Origin: Cacajao melanocephalus | Lineage: Eukaryota; Chordata; Mammalia; Primates; Pitheciidae | NCBI GenBank assembly: GCA_963573385.1 | Contig: CAUYLG010062931.1 | Span: 1-64,000 of the forward strand | Reading direction: 5' to 3' | DNA length: 64,000 nucleotides | Part shown: one piece after another, positions 46,282-61,010 of the stretch | How positions within the stretch are numbered: position 1 is the stretch's first letter | Layout of the letters: each line of letters starts with the position of its first letter | The notes under the pieces: model-generated | What the model saw: only the letters and a program-made list of their open reading frames with translations | What the model was told of the DNA's origin: nothing | Database searches by the model: none | Program-made: the position numbers and the translations under genes

Positions 46282-46684
46282 TGAGGCTGAATTACTGCAT
46301 CTCCCGACACATGCTGATTTCCATTTCCATTTGACTGATTCATAACAACTCCTAGGTGAACTGTCCTGCAAATATAAAGCAAAGGAGTCACATTTCCTCA
46401 TCTTTGCTGATAGTACCATTATCTACTGAACTAAAATACAACTGTTGAAATGATAGTTTTCTGGAATAATAGTGTATTTTCTTATTTTCTGAAGTAACCC
46501 AGAGACAATAAAGTACACCAAAACTAAATATAAACCATCTGGTAGTTTAGCTTCAGGAAACATTTTACAGTTAATGCACCTTGGCCGTCAGATCAGATGC
46601 TGTTCAGTTGTGCTGAAGCTTGGTTCTTTCAGCACGTAGTTGACCAGCCCTGAAATCCAGACTTTATAATATGATGGTGATAGT
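46282..46684. other. Non-repetitive stretch, no feature seen
   Basis: No family or exon recognised. Confidence 0.5.
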
Positions 46685-46920
46685 TTTTTTTTTAATAACA
46701 GCTTTATTGAGATAATAATTTGTATGCCATACAATGCATTCATTTAAGGTGTACAATTCAATGGCTTTTCATCTATTCACAGAGTTGTGCAGCCAATACT
46801 ACAATGTATTTTGGAACATTTTCATCACCCCCAGAGTAACCTCGTACCTTTTAACAGCTGCATTCCATTTCCTCTTCCCATCTCTAGATCTTGGTAACCA
46901 CTAACCTGCTGTCTGTTACC
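46685..46920 (-). mobile_element. L1M (MC/MD/ME-type) 3' end, antisense
   Basis: 'aacagctttattgagataat', 'taaggtgtacaattcaatgg', 'cagagttgtgcagccaatac' and 'ttttcatcacccccagagta' are reversed old L1 3' sequence. Confidence 0.85.
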
Positions 46921-47042
46921 ATCATTTATTTTCTTAAGTTTCTTGTCCGTCACTCACATGAGACTATGAGCTAGATGTGGTTAGGAACCACGTCATTTTT
47001 ATCTACTGCTCCCTGTACTCAAAGTACAGTTAAAATTAATAG

Positions 47043-47384
<342 letters not shown>

Positions 47385-47507
47385 GAGGAGAGTTTCTTTA
47401 CTTGCTCCCCGACTGTGTCGCCTTCTGCCATTTGATGATGATGTCTTCCTGGGTTGAATTTTTGTCTTCTCCCACTGAATTTGTCCTTCTACTCCCTTAC
47501 TGGATTC

Positions 47508-47510
<3 letters not shown>

Positions 47511-47543
<33 letters not shown>
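47511..47543. repeat. (CT)n microsatellite
   Basis: About 16 CT units, directly abutting the left edge of duplication C. Confidence 0.97.
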
Positions 47544-47544
<1 letters not shown>

Positions 47545-47545
<1 letters not shown>

Positions 47546-48052
47546 GAGAAACCCTCCTGAGATAGAACACGCTTCACAACCCGTCTCGGGTGTGTGCTCT
47601 TTCCTTCGTGGTCACTTAAATATGTGATTTGCTGGGAATGGAATGGCTTAATTCGTCTGGTCTGTGGAGCCATAGAATCCCTTTATGGGGTTTGTCCTAT
47701 ATCCGATGAGGGAGACTCATACCTATGTGGCTCAGAACTTCTCCAGACTCTCTGGGAAGCATCCAGCCATTTATTTATTCATTCTTATCTTTGAACAGTA
47801 TTTATTGAGTGGTTACCAAGTTCATCATGGTCTTCTAGGCCTTGAGTCGACGGCAGTGAACACAACAGACAAAAATCCCCGGTGACTCTAATATTACATT
47901 CTGTGGCAGGATTTTTGAGTCTTGGCACTGTTAACATTTTGGGTCAAACAGTTTGTTATGGGTGGCTCTTCTGTGCATTGAAGGATGTTGGGCAGCATCC
48001 TATGTCCCTACTCACCAGCTACGTAGTAGCATCTCCTTCCCCAGTCACAACT
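47545..48052. repeat. Local duplication C, left copy (derived)
   Basis: Direct copy of 55212-55718, offset about 7.67 kb: 'gtggtcacttaaata', 'ctgtggagccatagaa', 'atctttgaacagtatttatt', 'cactgttaacattttgggtc'. It contains the same antisense L2 piece (47770-47900) and the same MER20 (from 47905). The MER20 is cut off at 48052. Confidence 0.93.
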
Positions 48053-49006
48053 GCCTTTATTTGTATAGCATGCCCCGTGTTTGTCCCTGGGGACACAAAT
48101 ATTTCTATGCAATGAATATGCACTGTCTCTTTCCATTTCGTCCTGGTTGCTAAGGAAATGAGTTGTCGTTCTAGTATTCGGTTCATCTACTTCCTTCTGT
48201 ATCATGAGAGGCAATTTGTCCTTTTGCCAAGGGTAAAAGGTGTCATCCCAACTCCCTGTCACTTAAAGAAAGATTTATCATGTTCAACCACAAGAAGACC
48301 TGTTAGAAGATGAAAATCATATGTATTGTAGAAAGGGTGGGGCTGAGCTGTCCAGCAGACTTTGGGCTTGAACCCAGGGCACCTCACCGCCTGGACGAGG
48401 GGTTGGAGACAGCTCTCCCTTGGGTGAGATGCCGCTGGAACATACCTCAGCCGTGGCAGCCACGTGTACTTGCTTACATGTCTTGGTTTTTTAGTTCCTG
48501 CAGGATGTGGAATGACACCTGAAAGAGCCCTAGCCACTTACATTGTTCAGCTAGAACATGGTAACAATGACTCTGTCCATCACCGGTGAGCAGGAGACAG
48601 TGAGGATGTCAGGAAAATGGGACCATGTAGGGTTTGTTACCATGGCTGCAGCCTCAGGGAGATACTGAGTGGCAGAGATGGCTTGGATCATCCAAAGAAC
48701 CAGGGTTCAGAGCAAATATGCTGCCTCTTCCTTATCTTCTGCTAAGCTATCTCTGTGATTTTCCAAATTTCAGAAGGAAAATGGGTGTGTGTGTATGTGT
48801 GTGTGCGTGCACGTGTGCACACACCACTCTCCATTAGAATTTGCAAATCCCTTTCCCTCTTTTATGATAACCTATGAAGGTGATAGAGTAAAGATTTCCT
48901 GGAATCTACTCTGTAGCCATCCTGAGATAGTTTCTGGCAGCCAGTCTACTTGAGGTTAGTTTTATGTGGACACGGGAAATAGGAGAGGCTCCTAAGGGTA
49001 GGTGGG
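48053..49006. other. Non-repetitive stretch with a TG-rich repeat
   Basis: Impure TG tract at 48784-48827. Frames on both strands show no domain. Confidence 0.5.
48784..48827. repeat. Impure (TG)n tract
   Basis: TG/TATG/TGCG alternating purine-pyrimidine run ending in 'gtgcacacacc'. Confidence 0.9.
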
Positions 49007-49360
49007 TGATAAGGTTTCGCTGTGTCCCCACCCAAATGTCATCTTGAATTGTGGCTCCTGTAATTCCCACATGTTGTGGGAGGGACCCAGTGGGAGATAA
49101 TTGAATCATCGGGGTGGTTCCCCCATACTGTTCTCATGGTAGTGAATAAGTCTCATGAGATCTGATGGTTTTATGAGAAGAAACCCCTTTTCCCTCAGCT
49201 CTCATTCTCTTTGCCATGTAAGACGTGACTTTCACCTTCTGCCATGATTGTGAGGCCTCCCCAGCCATGTGGAAGTGGGAGTCAATTAAACCTTTTTCTC
49301 TTTATAAATTATCCAGTCTTGGGTACGTCTTTGTCGGCAGTGTGAAAATGGATGAATACA
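49007..49360 (+). mobile_element. THE1-type (MaLR) solo LTR
   Basis: Starts 'tgataaggtttcgctgtgtc', passes 'ggagggacccagtgggagat' and 'atctgatggttttatgagaa', and ends 'gaaaatggatgaataca'. TG/CA termini, 354 bp, with an identical 5-bp target duplication gtggg at 49002-49006 and 49361-49365. No internal region, so a solo LTR formed by LTR-LTR recombination. Confidence 0.93.
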
Positions 49361-49365
49361 GTGGG

Positions 49366-51317
49366 GATGTGAATCCAGCCACACTTGATCTCCTCTTCCC
49401 CAGTTTTCATCTGTTTTTGTACTGAGGGTTGATGTGCTAACTTATTTGGACCAGCTTTTGTGAGTTCTCCAGCGACATTCCACATGTCAGAAGATAGACG
49501 ACTGATGTATAATCAAATACCAGCTTGCAAATGGTGGCACGGTACATAGAGAATATTAAATGTGATGGAATTGACTGTAGATGGAGTGGTTGGAAATAGA
49601 CTTTGGGAGTGGAGTTTAATGTGTAGTATCCACTCCCTCTGGATATTATATTTTGTTTTTGGCCAGTTTCATGATCTTGGCTGATTTTTGTTATAACTTG
49701 CCCCATTTCCCAGAGATTTCAGAGAAGCAATTATTATTTTTTTTTTAAAAACCCAACATGGTTCAAGTGCCTGCATAGTTTTAGAATGCTTTGGAATGGT
49801 TTCTGTTGAGTATGAGAGACACTCACAAATGAGCCATGAGACAATTTACCTACAGACGCACCGCATCGACTCACTCCCTTGTCGTGTATTTAATCAAATA
49901 GCCCATAATAAATTTGCAGTGATTCGTTTGGACACCACATACCAAGTTGTTCTTCTAAGTGACCTGGATTGATTTCCATGTGTCGCAATTCATCAGAATG
50001 AAGTGGCTTCACCGGCTGGAAGTCCAGATACCCTAACACATTTCTGTTCTCGCTTTACTTTAACCAGAAAAAGACATTTGGTTTTCTGTCTTAGGTGCTA
50101 AACCTCACAATTAGTGGGGCTGGAAATGCCAGACGAAGACCTTCAGATGAATTGGAGATTTCGAAACAGAAAGGCCTTGTGAACAACAGAGGGAAACAAA
50201 ATAAAGCCGGTGCCCAGGAGAGAAAGATGCACCACGTAGCTGCATCGCACACCCCATAGCCTTGAAAACATGTGGGACATATCCGTACAGGATATCCCAC
50301 GAGGGAAGTAGAAAAGTTCCTCTTCAAAGTTTCCTTTCTTATTGAAGAAAAAATCCTAAGTGTTAGAAAAAATAGTTTGTTTTCAACACCTTCTTCACCT
50401 TCTTGCTCTTTGCTAGCAACTCTTTGTTAAATCCTATCCTATGTACCTGTTACACATGCTTACAGGCGTGTAGTACATTCTACGTCCTTGTATTGTAACC
50501 AAGATATCTGTGCTGGACGTGCTCACAGGCATGTCCCAGCTCTTGGCCCATGTCCCTTCCTTATTTGGACTTCCTTTTTTTGCTCTCCTTTGCTTTTACC
50601 TGTTTAGAAAAGTTTTAAATTGTTAGCTAAGCGGGTTTTAGTTCAGATGGTGAGGTCTGGCTTCAGCCAAGGGAGATCAGACATAGCAGTAAGGACAACC
50701 CCAAATGCCTAAGGAATCAATATATCTGCTTTTCCTTTGTTCATTGTTCTCTCGTGGCAAGATTGCTAACAAGAGTACCTTTTCTGCAGGGAGTAAAAAG
50801 AATTGCTTTGCTGAGAGATCCTTTGTCCCAGTACTGATTTTTCTTTGTGGCACTGAAAATTTACATATAACATCCCATGTGGACACATGTAGCTCAGGAC
50901 TGCATCACTTTGGAGCAGCTGTGTATTGCAGCACATTGTTCAGGTCAAGTGGTGAATAGTAGTCACTAGCTAACTTATATCATTCTTTACAATGTGCCAA
51001 GCTCTCTCTTGAGTCCAGTGGTAAGTATAAACAGCCAATTTCTCCAGGTAGGTGGGTAGCCCTATAATCTCCACTTTACGGGCGGGTGAGCATGAAGCAT
51101 CCAGAGGGTCATCACCTGCCCATGGTCACAGAGGGAGGCAGGAGTGGTCCAAGTTTTTCGTACTAGGCTTTCCATCAGAAACAGGGCTAATTTCTATGTC
51201 TGTGAGTGGAAGAGAAGCCAGCTTAGACCATAGCAGGGGGATATTCAGGTTATAGGCAAAAAAGCCTCCTGGATGGAAGGGCTGTGTCTACGTTTAGACG
51301 AAATCACTGTCATTGCT
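49366..51317. other. Non-repetitive stretch, no feature seen
   Basis: Longest repeat-poor interval of the window. Frames stay below 90 codons and show no domain. No CpG cluster. Confidence 0.5.
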
Positions 51318-51392
51318 GTCATCATCCTCACCGCCACTGTCACCATTGTCATCACCATCATCATCACCATCATCATTGCCTTCACCATCGCC
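51318..51392. repeat. CAT/ATC trinucleotide-rich repeat
   Basis: 'catcaccatcatcatcacca' and related units with interruptions. Confidence 0.9.
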
Positions 51393-51409
51393 TGTACTAA
51401 TCATGTTGA

Positions 51410-51615
51410 TATGCCAGATATCTTGCCAAGCACGTCATGTTCATTATATTTGTTGATCTCCACAACTCTCTTATTAAGGAAGTAGGGTTATTACCTTGTT
51501 TTATGTTTGAGGAAACTGAGGCTTAGAGAAGCCGAGTAACTGGCTCCAGGTTGCACAGTAGTAGGGCAGAGGGGCTGGGATTAGAACTCGACATCCTCTT
51601 TAGTTTCACCTTGGA
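51410..51615 (-). mobile_element. MIR, antisense
   Basis: 'gaggaaactgaggcttagag', 'taactggctccaggttgcac' and 'ggctgggattagaactcgac' in the reversed MIR order. Confidence 0.7.
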
Positions 51616-51689
51616 AACTGTGAACCGATCTGCTCTACAGCCTGACACCAATACCCAGTGATGCACTTTTACCAAAATGCAGATCTGAT

Positions 51690-52010
51690 TCCCATCCTTC
51701 TCTAGCTCACAAACCTTCACCGACTACTCGTTGCTAAACAATGAGATTTGAAGTACTCAGCATTACATTCAAATGTCTCCAGCCTTCCCCTGTGCCCTCT
51801 CCTTCCTCGAATCGACTCATACTGCACTTGAGGTTGCAGCATACGAGGCCCTGTACTCCGTTCTCTGTGCACACAGGATGATCCCACCTCCCTGCCTTTG
51901 TCCAAGGTGTTTATTCCCTGCGATCTCTTGCCTCACTAAAAGTTGAAGACTTTCCAGTGACACATGATCCTCTTCCCATGTTGAACTTCCCTCCTTGCTT
52001 AGTATCTGAT
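51690..52010 (+). mobile_element. L2 LINE, sense
   Basis: 'acaaaccttcaccgactact', 'gcatacgaggccctgtactc' and 'tccaaggtgtttattccctg' fit diverged L2 ORF2/3' sequence. Confidence 0.5.
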
Positions 52011-52087
52011 GGAATGTCTGTAATTGGACATCATATGATCTGTGATCCCTTCCCCTAATGCCCCTTCTGTTTCCCCCTTTCCTCTTT

Positions 52088-52378
52088 TGTTTTGTTTGGA
52101 GATGGAGTCTCACTTTGTCATCCAGGCTGGAATGCAGTGGTGTGATCTCAGGTCACTGCAACGTCTGCCTCCCGGGTTCAAGTGATTCTTCTGCCTCAGC
52201 CTGCTGAGCAGCTGGAATTACAGGCACCTGCCACCACATCCAGATAATTTTTGTATTTTTAGTAGAGACAGGATTTCACCATGTTGGTCAGGCTGGTCTT
52301 GAACTCCTGACCTTGTGATCTGTCCGCCTCAGCCTCTCAAAGTGCTGGGATTACGGGTGTGAGCCGCCACACCCAGCC
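52088..52378 (-). mobile_element. Alu, full length
   Basis: Tail 'ttttgttttgtttgg', then 'agatggagtctcactttg', ending 'ccacacccagcc'. Confidence 0.95.
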
Positions 52379-53049
52379 TGTAGTTAATTGGTAATTTCAC
52401 CATCAATGTTGGTTGAGATGGACCAGAGAGCTGTGTAAAGGTCACCAAGACAAGCGCACAGGGGGTTAGAATTTGAGAGTTAGGCATGCAGGGATCTGAG
52501 GGCATGTGACACTCATTGCTCTTTCTGCTTCTGTTATCCTCAGTGGGTTGGCATAATGTGGATAAATTCCATGTTTTACTGCAGTACCTTCTCCACCTAT
52601 GCAAGCATGGACTTTTATTCTTCTTATGCTCTCAGATTTGCTCTGTAATGGTTTTAAGAACCCACGCTTTGAAGTCAGTTTTGAAAACGTTTGTTCTTCC
52701 ACTCCTCCCACCAAGGGACTCATCCTGACTTGGGAAGTCATGACAGCGGTTTTTTATGTTTCCTCACGAGGGGCGGACACCTCCCTCCTAAAGTCGAGGC
52801 ATCAGTGGAGCAGGGTAGAACGTCTCCAAGGGACTGACCAACCCCCAGTGTGGATGCTGGAGGAGTCAGCAGAGGGGGTTTGAAAAAAGACACATTTGAA
52901 GCTTGGTTCTGATTTTCTCTCACCTCGGGCAAATCACTTCCACTGGCTGATGCTCTGATTACGTCTCTGTGAAATGGAATGGATGATGCTCTTTTCAGAC
53001 ATTTGTTAATGGTTAATAATAAGAATTAACCTTTTTTTTTTTTTTTTTT
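52379..53049. other. Non-repetitive stretch; T-run and weak MIR
   Basis: 52890-52995 ('cacctcgggcaaatcacttc', 'tctgtgaaatggaatg') is a faint plus-strand MIR. A T-run of about 22 lies at 53032-53053 without an attached retroelement. Confidence 0.45.
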
Positions 53050-53265
53050 TTTTGGAGCACTCTCTATATTCTGGCCACTGTGCTAGGAACTTCAACTCAT
53101 CATCTCATTAGATTCTCAGAACAGATCTATATGGTGGATACTTAGCATTCTCATTTCACAGATGAGGAAGCTGAGATTTAAAGAGAGGAAATAAACACCC
53201 TAAAGCCAATTAGATGGTGGAGCCAGGAGTCAAAGTCCAAAGCCATTCCTCTTAACCGCTTGGCT
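53050..53265 (-). mobile_element. MIR, antisense
   Basis: 'ctattctggccactgtgcta', 'tcatttcacagatgaggaag' and 'ggtggagccaggagtcaaag' in the reversed MIR order. Confidence 0.75.
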
Positions 53266-53824
53266 TGGTAGAGTGGGGGTATTCAGTTGACAAGTCCCCC
53301 CTTTTCCTTTCCTCATGACCCCTCCATCCATCCAAGCTTTCTGATGGGCGTCCCGCCATGGGGATAAGACATAAGGGTTGTTTCTCTCCTCTTCCTTTCT
53401 TGACATGGTCTTTCTGTTTGGATAGTTTGCGGTTCATCTTGTTCTGTCTCCAACATAAGAAAATCCTAGTGAAAGAACAAGACCTAATGTCAGTCATATT
53501 GCAGATATCATAAAGATTAAAAACCTGTGATGATGGGAACTCGGCATTTAACTAAAGATTTTCACATTAAGAGGGGAGTTTAAACTTTATCAGCCCTTTC
53601 ATGGCGACAACACGCAGTGACATTCACAGAAGAGCATTTTATAAATGTGGAAATACGGTGTCACAGCCTGGGTGAGTCTTCCTCACCTCACAGGTGGGTG
53701 ACCAAATACTGGGAGGCCTTTTCTGGTTGATTCTTCCTCATCTGCTCGGTCTCTTTTTTGTGCCCCTTCTAACTCAGAAGTGACTTACAGCAGGGTGTGC
53801 CCATAGCACAAATGATGGGTTTTT
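53266..53824. other. Non-repetitive stretch, no feature seen
   Basis: No family or exon recognised. Confidence 0.5.
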
Positions 53825-53985
53825 ACCAGAAAGTCTGAGTTCAAATCCTGCCTTTGTCGTTTCCAAGCTGTGCTCCCTGAACCTCCATTCAGTCATCCAT
53901 AAAATGGGCCAAATGATCAATAACCGTATAAAGGTTGTTGTAAAGTTTGAACACAAGTTAGTACATGGGACTCATTCATGTTAGT
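53825..53985 (+). mobile_element. MIR SINE
   Basis: 'tctgagttcaaatcctgcct', 'cagtcatccataaaatgggc' and 'aaggttgttgtaaagtttga' follow the MIR order. Confidence 0.7.
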
Positions 53986-54130
53986 TAGGACCTGAGAATC
54001 CTTAGAATCCTTAGGTCTCTGGAAAGCCTTCGATAAGTTGCAGCTATTTGAACATTCTGGGTGCTTAACAGCTGGTCAGGTCAGGTCGCCTCTGATGCAC
54101 AAACAAATCTTGGGCCTTACAGGTATTTCA

Positions 54131-54429
<299 letters not shown>

Positions 54430-54438
54430 GCATTTCAT

Positions 54439-55109
<671 letters not shown>

Positions 55110-55211
55110 CATCTTTGACCGTCATAACTAAGATAATGGATCTTTTGCCATGTCGTGCCCTGGGAGACCAGCCTCCTCTGTTCTCCATAGAAACACTGCA
55201 AAGAGAAACAC

Positions 55212-55718
55212 GAGAAGGCCTCCAGACATAGAACAGGCTTTGCAGCACATCTCAGGCGTATGCTGTTTCCCTTGTGGTCACTTAAATACAAGATTTGTTA
55301 TGAATGGAGTGGCTTAATCCATGTGGTCTGTGGAGCCATAGAAACCCTTTATGGAGTCTGTCCTGTAACAGTTAAGGGAGACTCATGCTTATGTGGCTCA
55401 GCCACTCTCCAGGCTTTCTGGGAAGCATCCAGTCATTTATCTATTCATTCTTATCTTTGAACAGTATTTATTGAGTGTATACCATGTTCACGGTGCTTTT
55501 CTACGCAGTGCGCTCACGGCAGTGAACGCAGTGGACAAAAATCCCTGAGGCCACTGACATCATATTCGATGGCAGGATTTTTCAATCTTGGCACTGTTAA
55601 CATTTTGGGTCACTTTGTGTTGGGAGGCTCTTCTGTGCATGGAAGGTGGTCTGGCAGCATCCTAGGTCTCCACTTACTACATACGTGGCAGGATCTTCTT
55701 CCCGCGTTGTGACAACCA
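55212..55718. repeat. Local duplication C, right copy (source)
   Basis: Counterpart of 47545-48052. Here the MER20 is complete and the surrounding antisense L2 continues to about 56740, so the sequence is in its original context. Confidence 0.93.
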
Positions 55719-55787
55719 GAATCTCTCCAGGCATTGCCAGATGGCCCCTTGGTGGTTAAAATCACCCAAGGCCGAGAACCCCTGTTC
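55575..55787 (-). mobile_element. MER20, complete, in L2
   Basis: 'aggatttttcaatcttggca' to 'ccaaggccgagaacccctgt', about 213 bp, the expected MER20 length. Confidence 0.8.
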
Positions 55788-55893
55788 TAGGCAGAGGGAA
55801 GAGAGAATCTGTGACATCGGGTAATGGAGAAAATCTACAGGATAGAGAGGAGTCTTTGAACAGTAGGGTTGACAGTTTTACAAAAGGTGGTCA

Positions 55894-56193
<300 letters not shown>

Positions 56194-56740
56194 TTAAACA
56201 AAGCCTCACAGACATAATATTTGAGCCAAGACATAAAAAGGTGAGGGAATGTACTCTGTGGATATCCAGGGCAATTAGGATGGGCCAGAAGGAGCAGGAG
56301 GCACAGTAGACTATGTAGGAAATGGAATTGAGCAAAGGCAAAAGCACTCAGGGATGAGGCCAGACAGGTAACGGTGGGAGCTAGGGCAGACGGGGACGGA
56401 AGGCATTTTTTCCAAGGGAGATCGGGGAGTTGAAGGGCTTTAAGTAGCCGAATAGCGTGACCTGACCTTTGATGAAGGCTGCCCCAGCTCCTACATGCAC
56501 AGAAGGCCATATGGGGCAGGGGCAGGGAGGACGTTTAGGCAGCTGTTGTAACGTTGGTGCTCCAGATCACGGTGGTGGGATGAAGATGATGAGAACTGGG
56601 AGATTCTGGTTCTGTTTTGAAACTCAAGCTGAGGGGACATACTGAGGATTGAAGATTTAGAGGAGGAGTATTAGGGTTGACTCCAGGCATCAGATGTGAG
56701 CATTGCAAGAAAGGCGTGTCCACGTTTTATTGGCAACTGG

Positions 56741-57163
56741 TGGGGACGCCTTCCCTTTCCCATGGCCTTGGGTAGGAGGTGAAGGTCATAAAGGTGGTTC
56801 CTCTCCTTCCTCTCCAGCTTTCTTATCACTGCTTTGACCTGAGCTGTTCTACCTCCTCCCCTACCTACCTCATGATCACTTTTGGTTGCTTCTTAAAATG
56901 TGGGTCCTGGACCCCCACCTGGATATACAGAATCCGAATCACTGGAGGCAGAGCCTGAGACGTGATATTGTAGTGTAAGCACAAGGTAACTTGGACACTG
57001 CTAACTTTGAGAGCTTCAGCTCCAGGGAATTTACCAGAAATCAACCTGAGGTTCCTCTAAAGGACGCTTCATGTGTCTGCTCCCGTGGGCCCCAATCCTG
57101 GACCCAGTGTGCATGCCCCACTTCCCCAGCCAGGCATCCCGAGGCTCTTTAAGAAACAGGCCT
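56741..57163. other. Mostly unique; MER5-like patch
   Basis: 56885-56990 ('cttaaaatgtgggtcctgga', 'atatacagaatccgaatcac') is a short MER5 match. The rest is unrecognised. Confidence 0.45.
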
Positions 57164-57463
57164 GGCTGGGCATGGTGGCTCACACCTGTAATCCCAACGC
57201 TTTGGGAGGCCGAGGTGGGAGGATGGCTAGAGCCTAGTAGTTCAAGACCAGCCTGAGCAACATGGCAAGATATCATATCTACAAAAAATAAGCTGGGCGT
57301 GATGGCATGTACCTGTAGTCCCAGCTACTTGGGAGGCTGACGTGGAAGGCTGACCTGAGCCCGGAAAGTCCAGGCTGTGGTGAGCTGTGATTGCATCACT
57401 GCACCCCCACCTGGGCAACAGAATGAGACCGTGTCTCAAGAGAAAAAAGAAGAAAAAGAAAAA
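57164..57463 (+). mobile_element. AluJ-like element
   Basis: 'gaggatggctagagcctagt' and 'agaccagcctgagcaacatg' are AluJ features. Tail of AAAG-rich sequence. The flanks 'gaaacaggcct' and 'aaaacaagtct' suggest a decayed target duplication. Confidence 0.93.
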
Positions 57464-58723
<1,260 letters not shown>

Positions 58724-58778
58724 ATTGATCATCATCATCGTCGTCTTCATCATCATCTTTATTAGCGTCATCATCACT
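58724..58778. repeat. ATC trinucleotide-rich repeat
   Basis: 'gatcatcatcatcgtcgtct' with several interruptions. Second such tract in the window. Confidence 0.9.
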
Positions 58779-59404
58779 GCTGTAATGACAGAGCCATCAT
58801 TGAGTTCACATGCCCCACAGGTGCTCTCTCTCAGGTGATCATCTTAACAGCTCTGTGTCAGGCAGGTACAACTTTTCTCATTTTGTGGATGATACACCAA
58901 GAGCGCAGAAAAGTGAGTTTCCTAGTCCAAAGCCATCACAGTCTGTCTGGAAAGTGGTAATTTCTGACACTCCACTGCCTGGCATCTCCTCCTGCCTGAC
59001 TGGAGTGAACACACATCCCATACCAGCCAGGATCGCAGCTACCTGTCTCCGAGACAGAGCTTCCAGAGGCAAATGAGACAGGCAGGAAAGTGCTACATCA
59101 TGTGGTCCTCACCAATGAATAATCCATTTGCTTTCCTTGATCTATTTGGGCTGATGGCTCCTTGTCCAGATAGGAAGAGAAGATAACTCTATCTTTATTT
59201 TGGCATAAAATGTAAACTCTTCTTGGGCTGAAATGTGCCCTGAGAATCTGGTGCAAGGTCACTAAATTTTCTTTCATTCAAATAAAAAATAGCATCAAAA
59301 GCTGGCATGATATGAAGTTTTCAGCAAATGGGTCACCATGTTTGCACTTAGAAGTGAAGACATCTGCTTCTTTGGCTGGGGGGAGGAAGGAATAGTGAGA
59401 TTTG
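58779..59404. other. Mostly unique; weak reversed MIR at 58830-58980
   Basis: 'ttctcattttgtggatgata' and 'tagtccaaagccatcacagt' recall a reversed MIR. Low confidence. Confidence 0.4.
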
Positions 59405-59415
59405 CAGAAATTTTC

Positions 59416-59717
59416 CTTTCTTTTTTTGAGGAGGAGTCTCACTCCATTGCTCAGGCTGGAGTGCAGTGGTGCAATCTTGGCTCACTGAAGCCACCATCTC
59501 CCGGTTCAAGCGATTCTCCTGCCTCAGTCTCCCAGGCAACTGGGATTACAGGTGCCTGCCACCATGCCTGGCTAGTTTTTATATTTTTAGTAGAGATGGG
59601 GTTTCACCTTGTTGGCCGGGCTGGTCTCAAACTTGTGACCTCAGGTGATCCAGGCTGGAGTGCGGTGGCCTCCCAAAGTGCTGGGATTACAGGTGTGAGC
59701 TGCTACCGCACCCAGCC
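59416..59717 (-). mobile_element. Alu with an internally copied patch
   Basis: 'gaggaggagtctcactccat' to 'cgcacccagcc'. Identical 11-bp duplication cagaaattttc at 59405-59415 and 59721-59731. At 59651-59668 the normal 'ccacccgcctt' segment is replaced by 'caggctggagtgcggtgg', a near copy of 59452-59469 in the same element. Confidence 0.96.
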
Positions 59718-59731
59718 AGACAGAAATTTTC

Positions 59732-61010
59732 ATCTTTTGCTGGAGTCCTGTTAAGATGTACTTCATAATCCTTTTTCCTTTTCTCCTTTACTCCCTCCCT
59801 ACTTGTATTTCTATTGAAACCAAAATGTATATTCACCAAGAAGCGTGGTTTTAAAAAATCAAGGCAAATAGTCCCCTCCCACCTACCCAAGAATGACAAT
59901 AGATATATTTTTTTCATCTGTGCGTATTGCAGTTGCTTAACTGGAAAGTGATAATTTCCCAGGTGAATCCTATAAAGATGTGTAGCTTGCCCCTTTCCCC
60001 CATAGTTCCTAATGAGGTTTTGCATTAACAGGAACTGGGAGAAACGCCAAAGTCCATTTTCAGCTGGTTTTGGAGGGAGGGCAGGAATACCATCTCATTG
60101 GTCTCTTTGGTGCTTCTTGCCTTTCTATGGTAGAGAATTCTCATCAAAGGACATTTCTTAAAGGTCCACCTTCTGGGTGGATGTCAGCAAGCTGCGAGCT
60201 CCTGAAGGAAGGGAAGTTCGGCCTCAGATATCTTGAGGAATAAGAAGCTGAAGTGTCTGAGTGCTGGAGAACTAAATAAATAGAGGGAAGAGATTTTTCA
60301 GAGCTTCTATTGATTGGATGCTGAGGAGTTATTAAGTTCTCAGAGTGGCTTATTACAGCACTTGGGCCAAGATTAAAGAGGAGTTAAGCTGTGAATATCT
60401 TCGGGAGCCACTGCGAAAGTTCAGAACCCTCTGCGGAGGTCCCTTTCCTCCTCTGCTCCTCTCTCCCCACTTTCCCTCTTCCCCGTCCTCCAGCTTGTCT
60501 ACTGCACTAGACTGTCAGGATATTTTCCAAGTTGGTTTCTCTCTTTTAATGGAACATCCCTAGGAGCCCCACGTGGGATGTCTTTATCAAATCACACGTT
60601 TCCCCAAATGAATGCAAACTGTTCTCCTGCAGAAGAGAGCAGTGTAATTATTTTGCAAGGATCTGAGAACAAGCAGGCTCCAGGTCTGATGAGGCTCCTG
60701 TGAGTCTGACTGCCTCTGTAGCTAGCAGCATTGTAGTGGGATCCGGGTCTTCCTTCAGTTTGTGTGTGTTAGGCAGGCACAGACCTGTTGCGGGGTGAGG
60801 GGGTCTCACCTCCTCACCTCAACATTTTTATGTTAGGACAGTAAGTGGCTTCATCAGCTGGCATTTTAGTGGGGAAAATGGTGCTTTATTTGAGTTGATG
60901 TACCAAACACCTGTGAGTTTTTTTTTTCCTCTACTCATCTTTATCCCTAGAATGAATAATGTATCTAATGCCCAGCACAGTGCCTTGTGCTGCTGGAATG
61001 TGCTCCATAC
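59732..61010. other. Non-repetitive stretch, no feature seen
   Basis: No repeat or exon recognised. A 112-codon minus frame (59687-60025) starts in the Alu and has no domain. Confidence 0.5.

Noticed and set aside
51318..51392. CAT repeats that could encode a His- or Ile-rich tract
   Set aside because: Short interrupted microsatellite in non-coding context.
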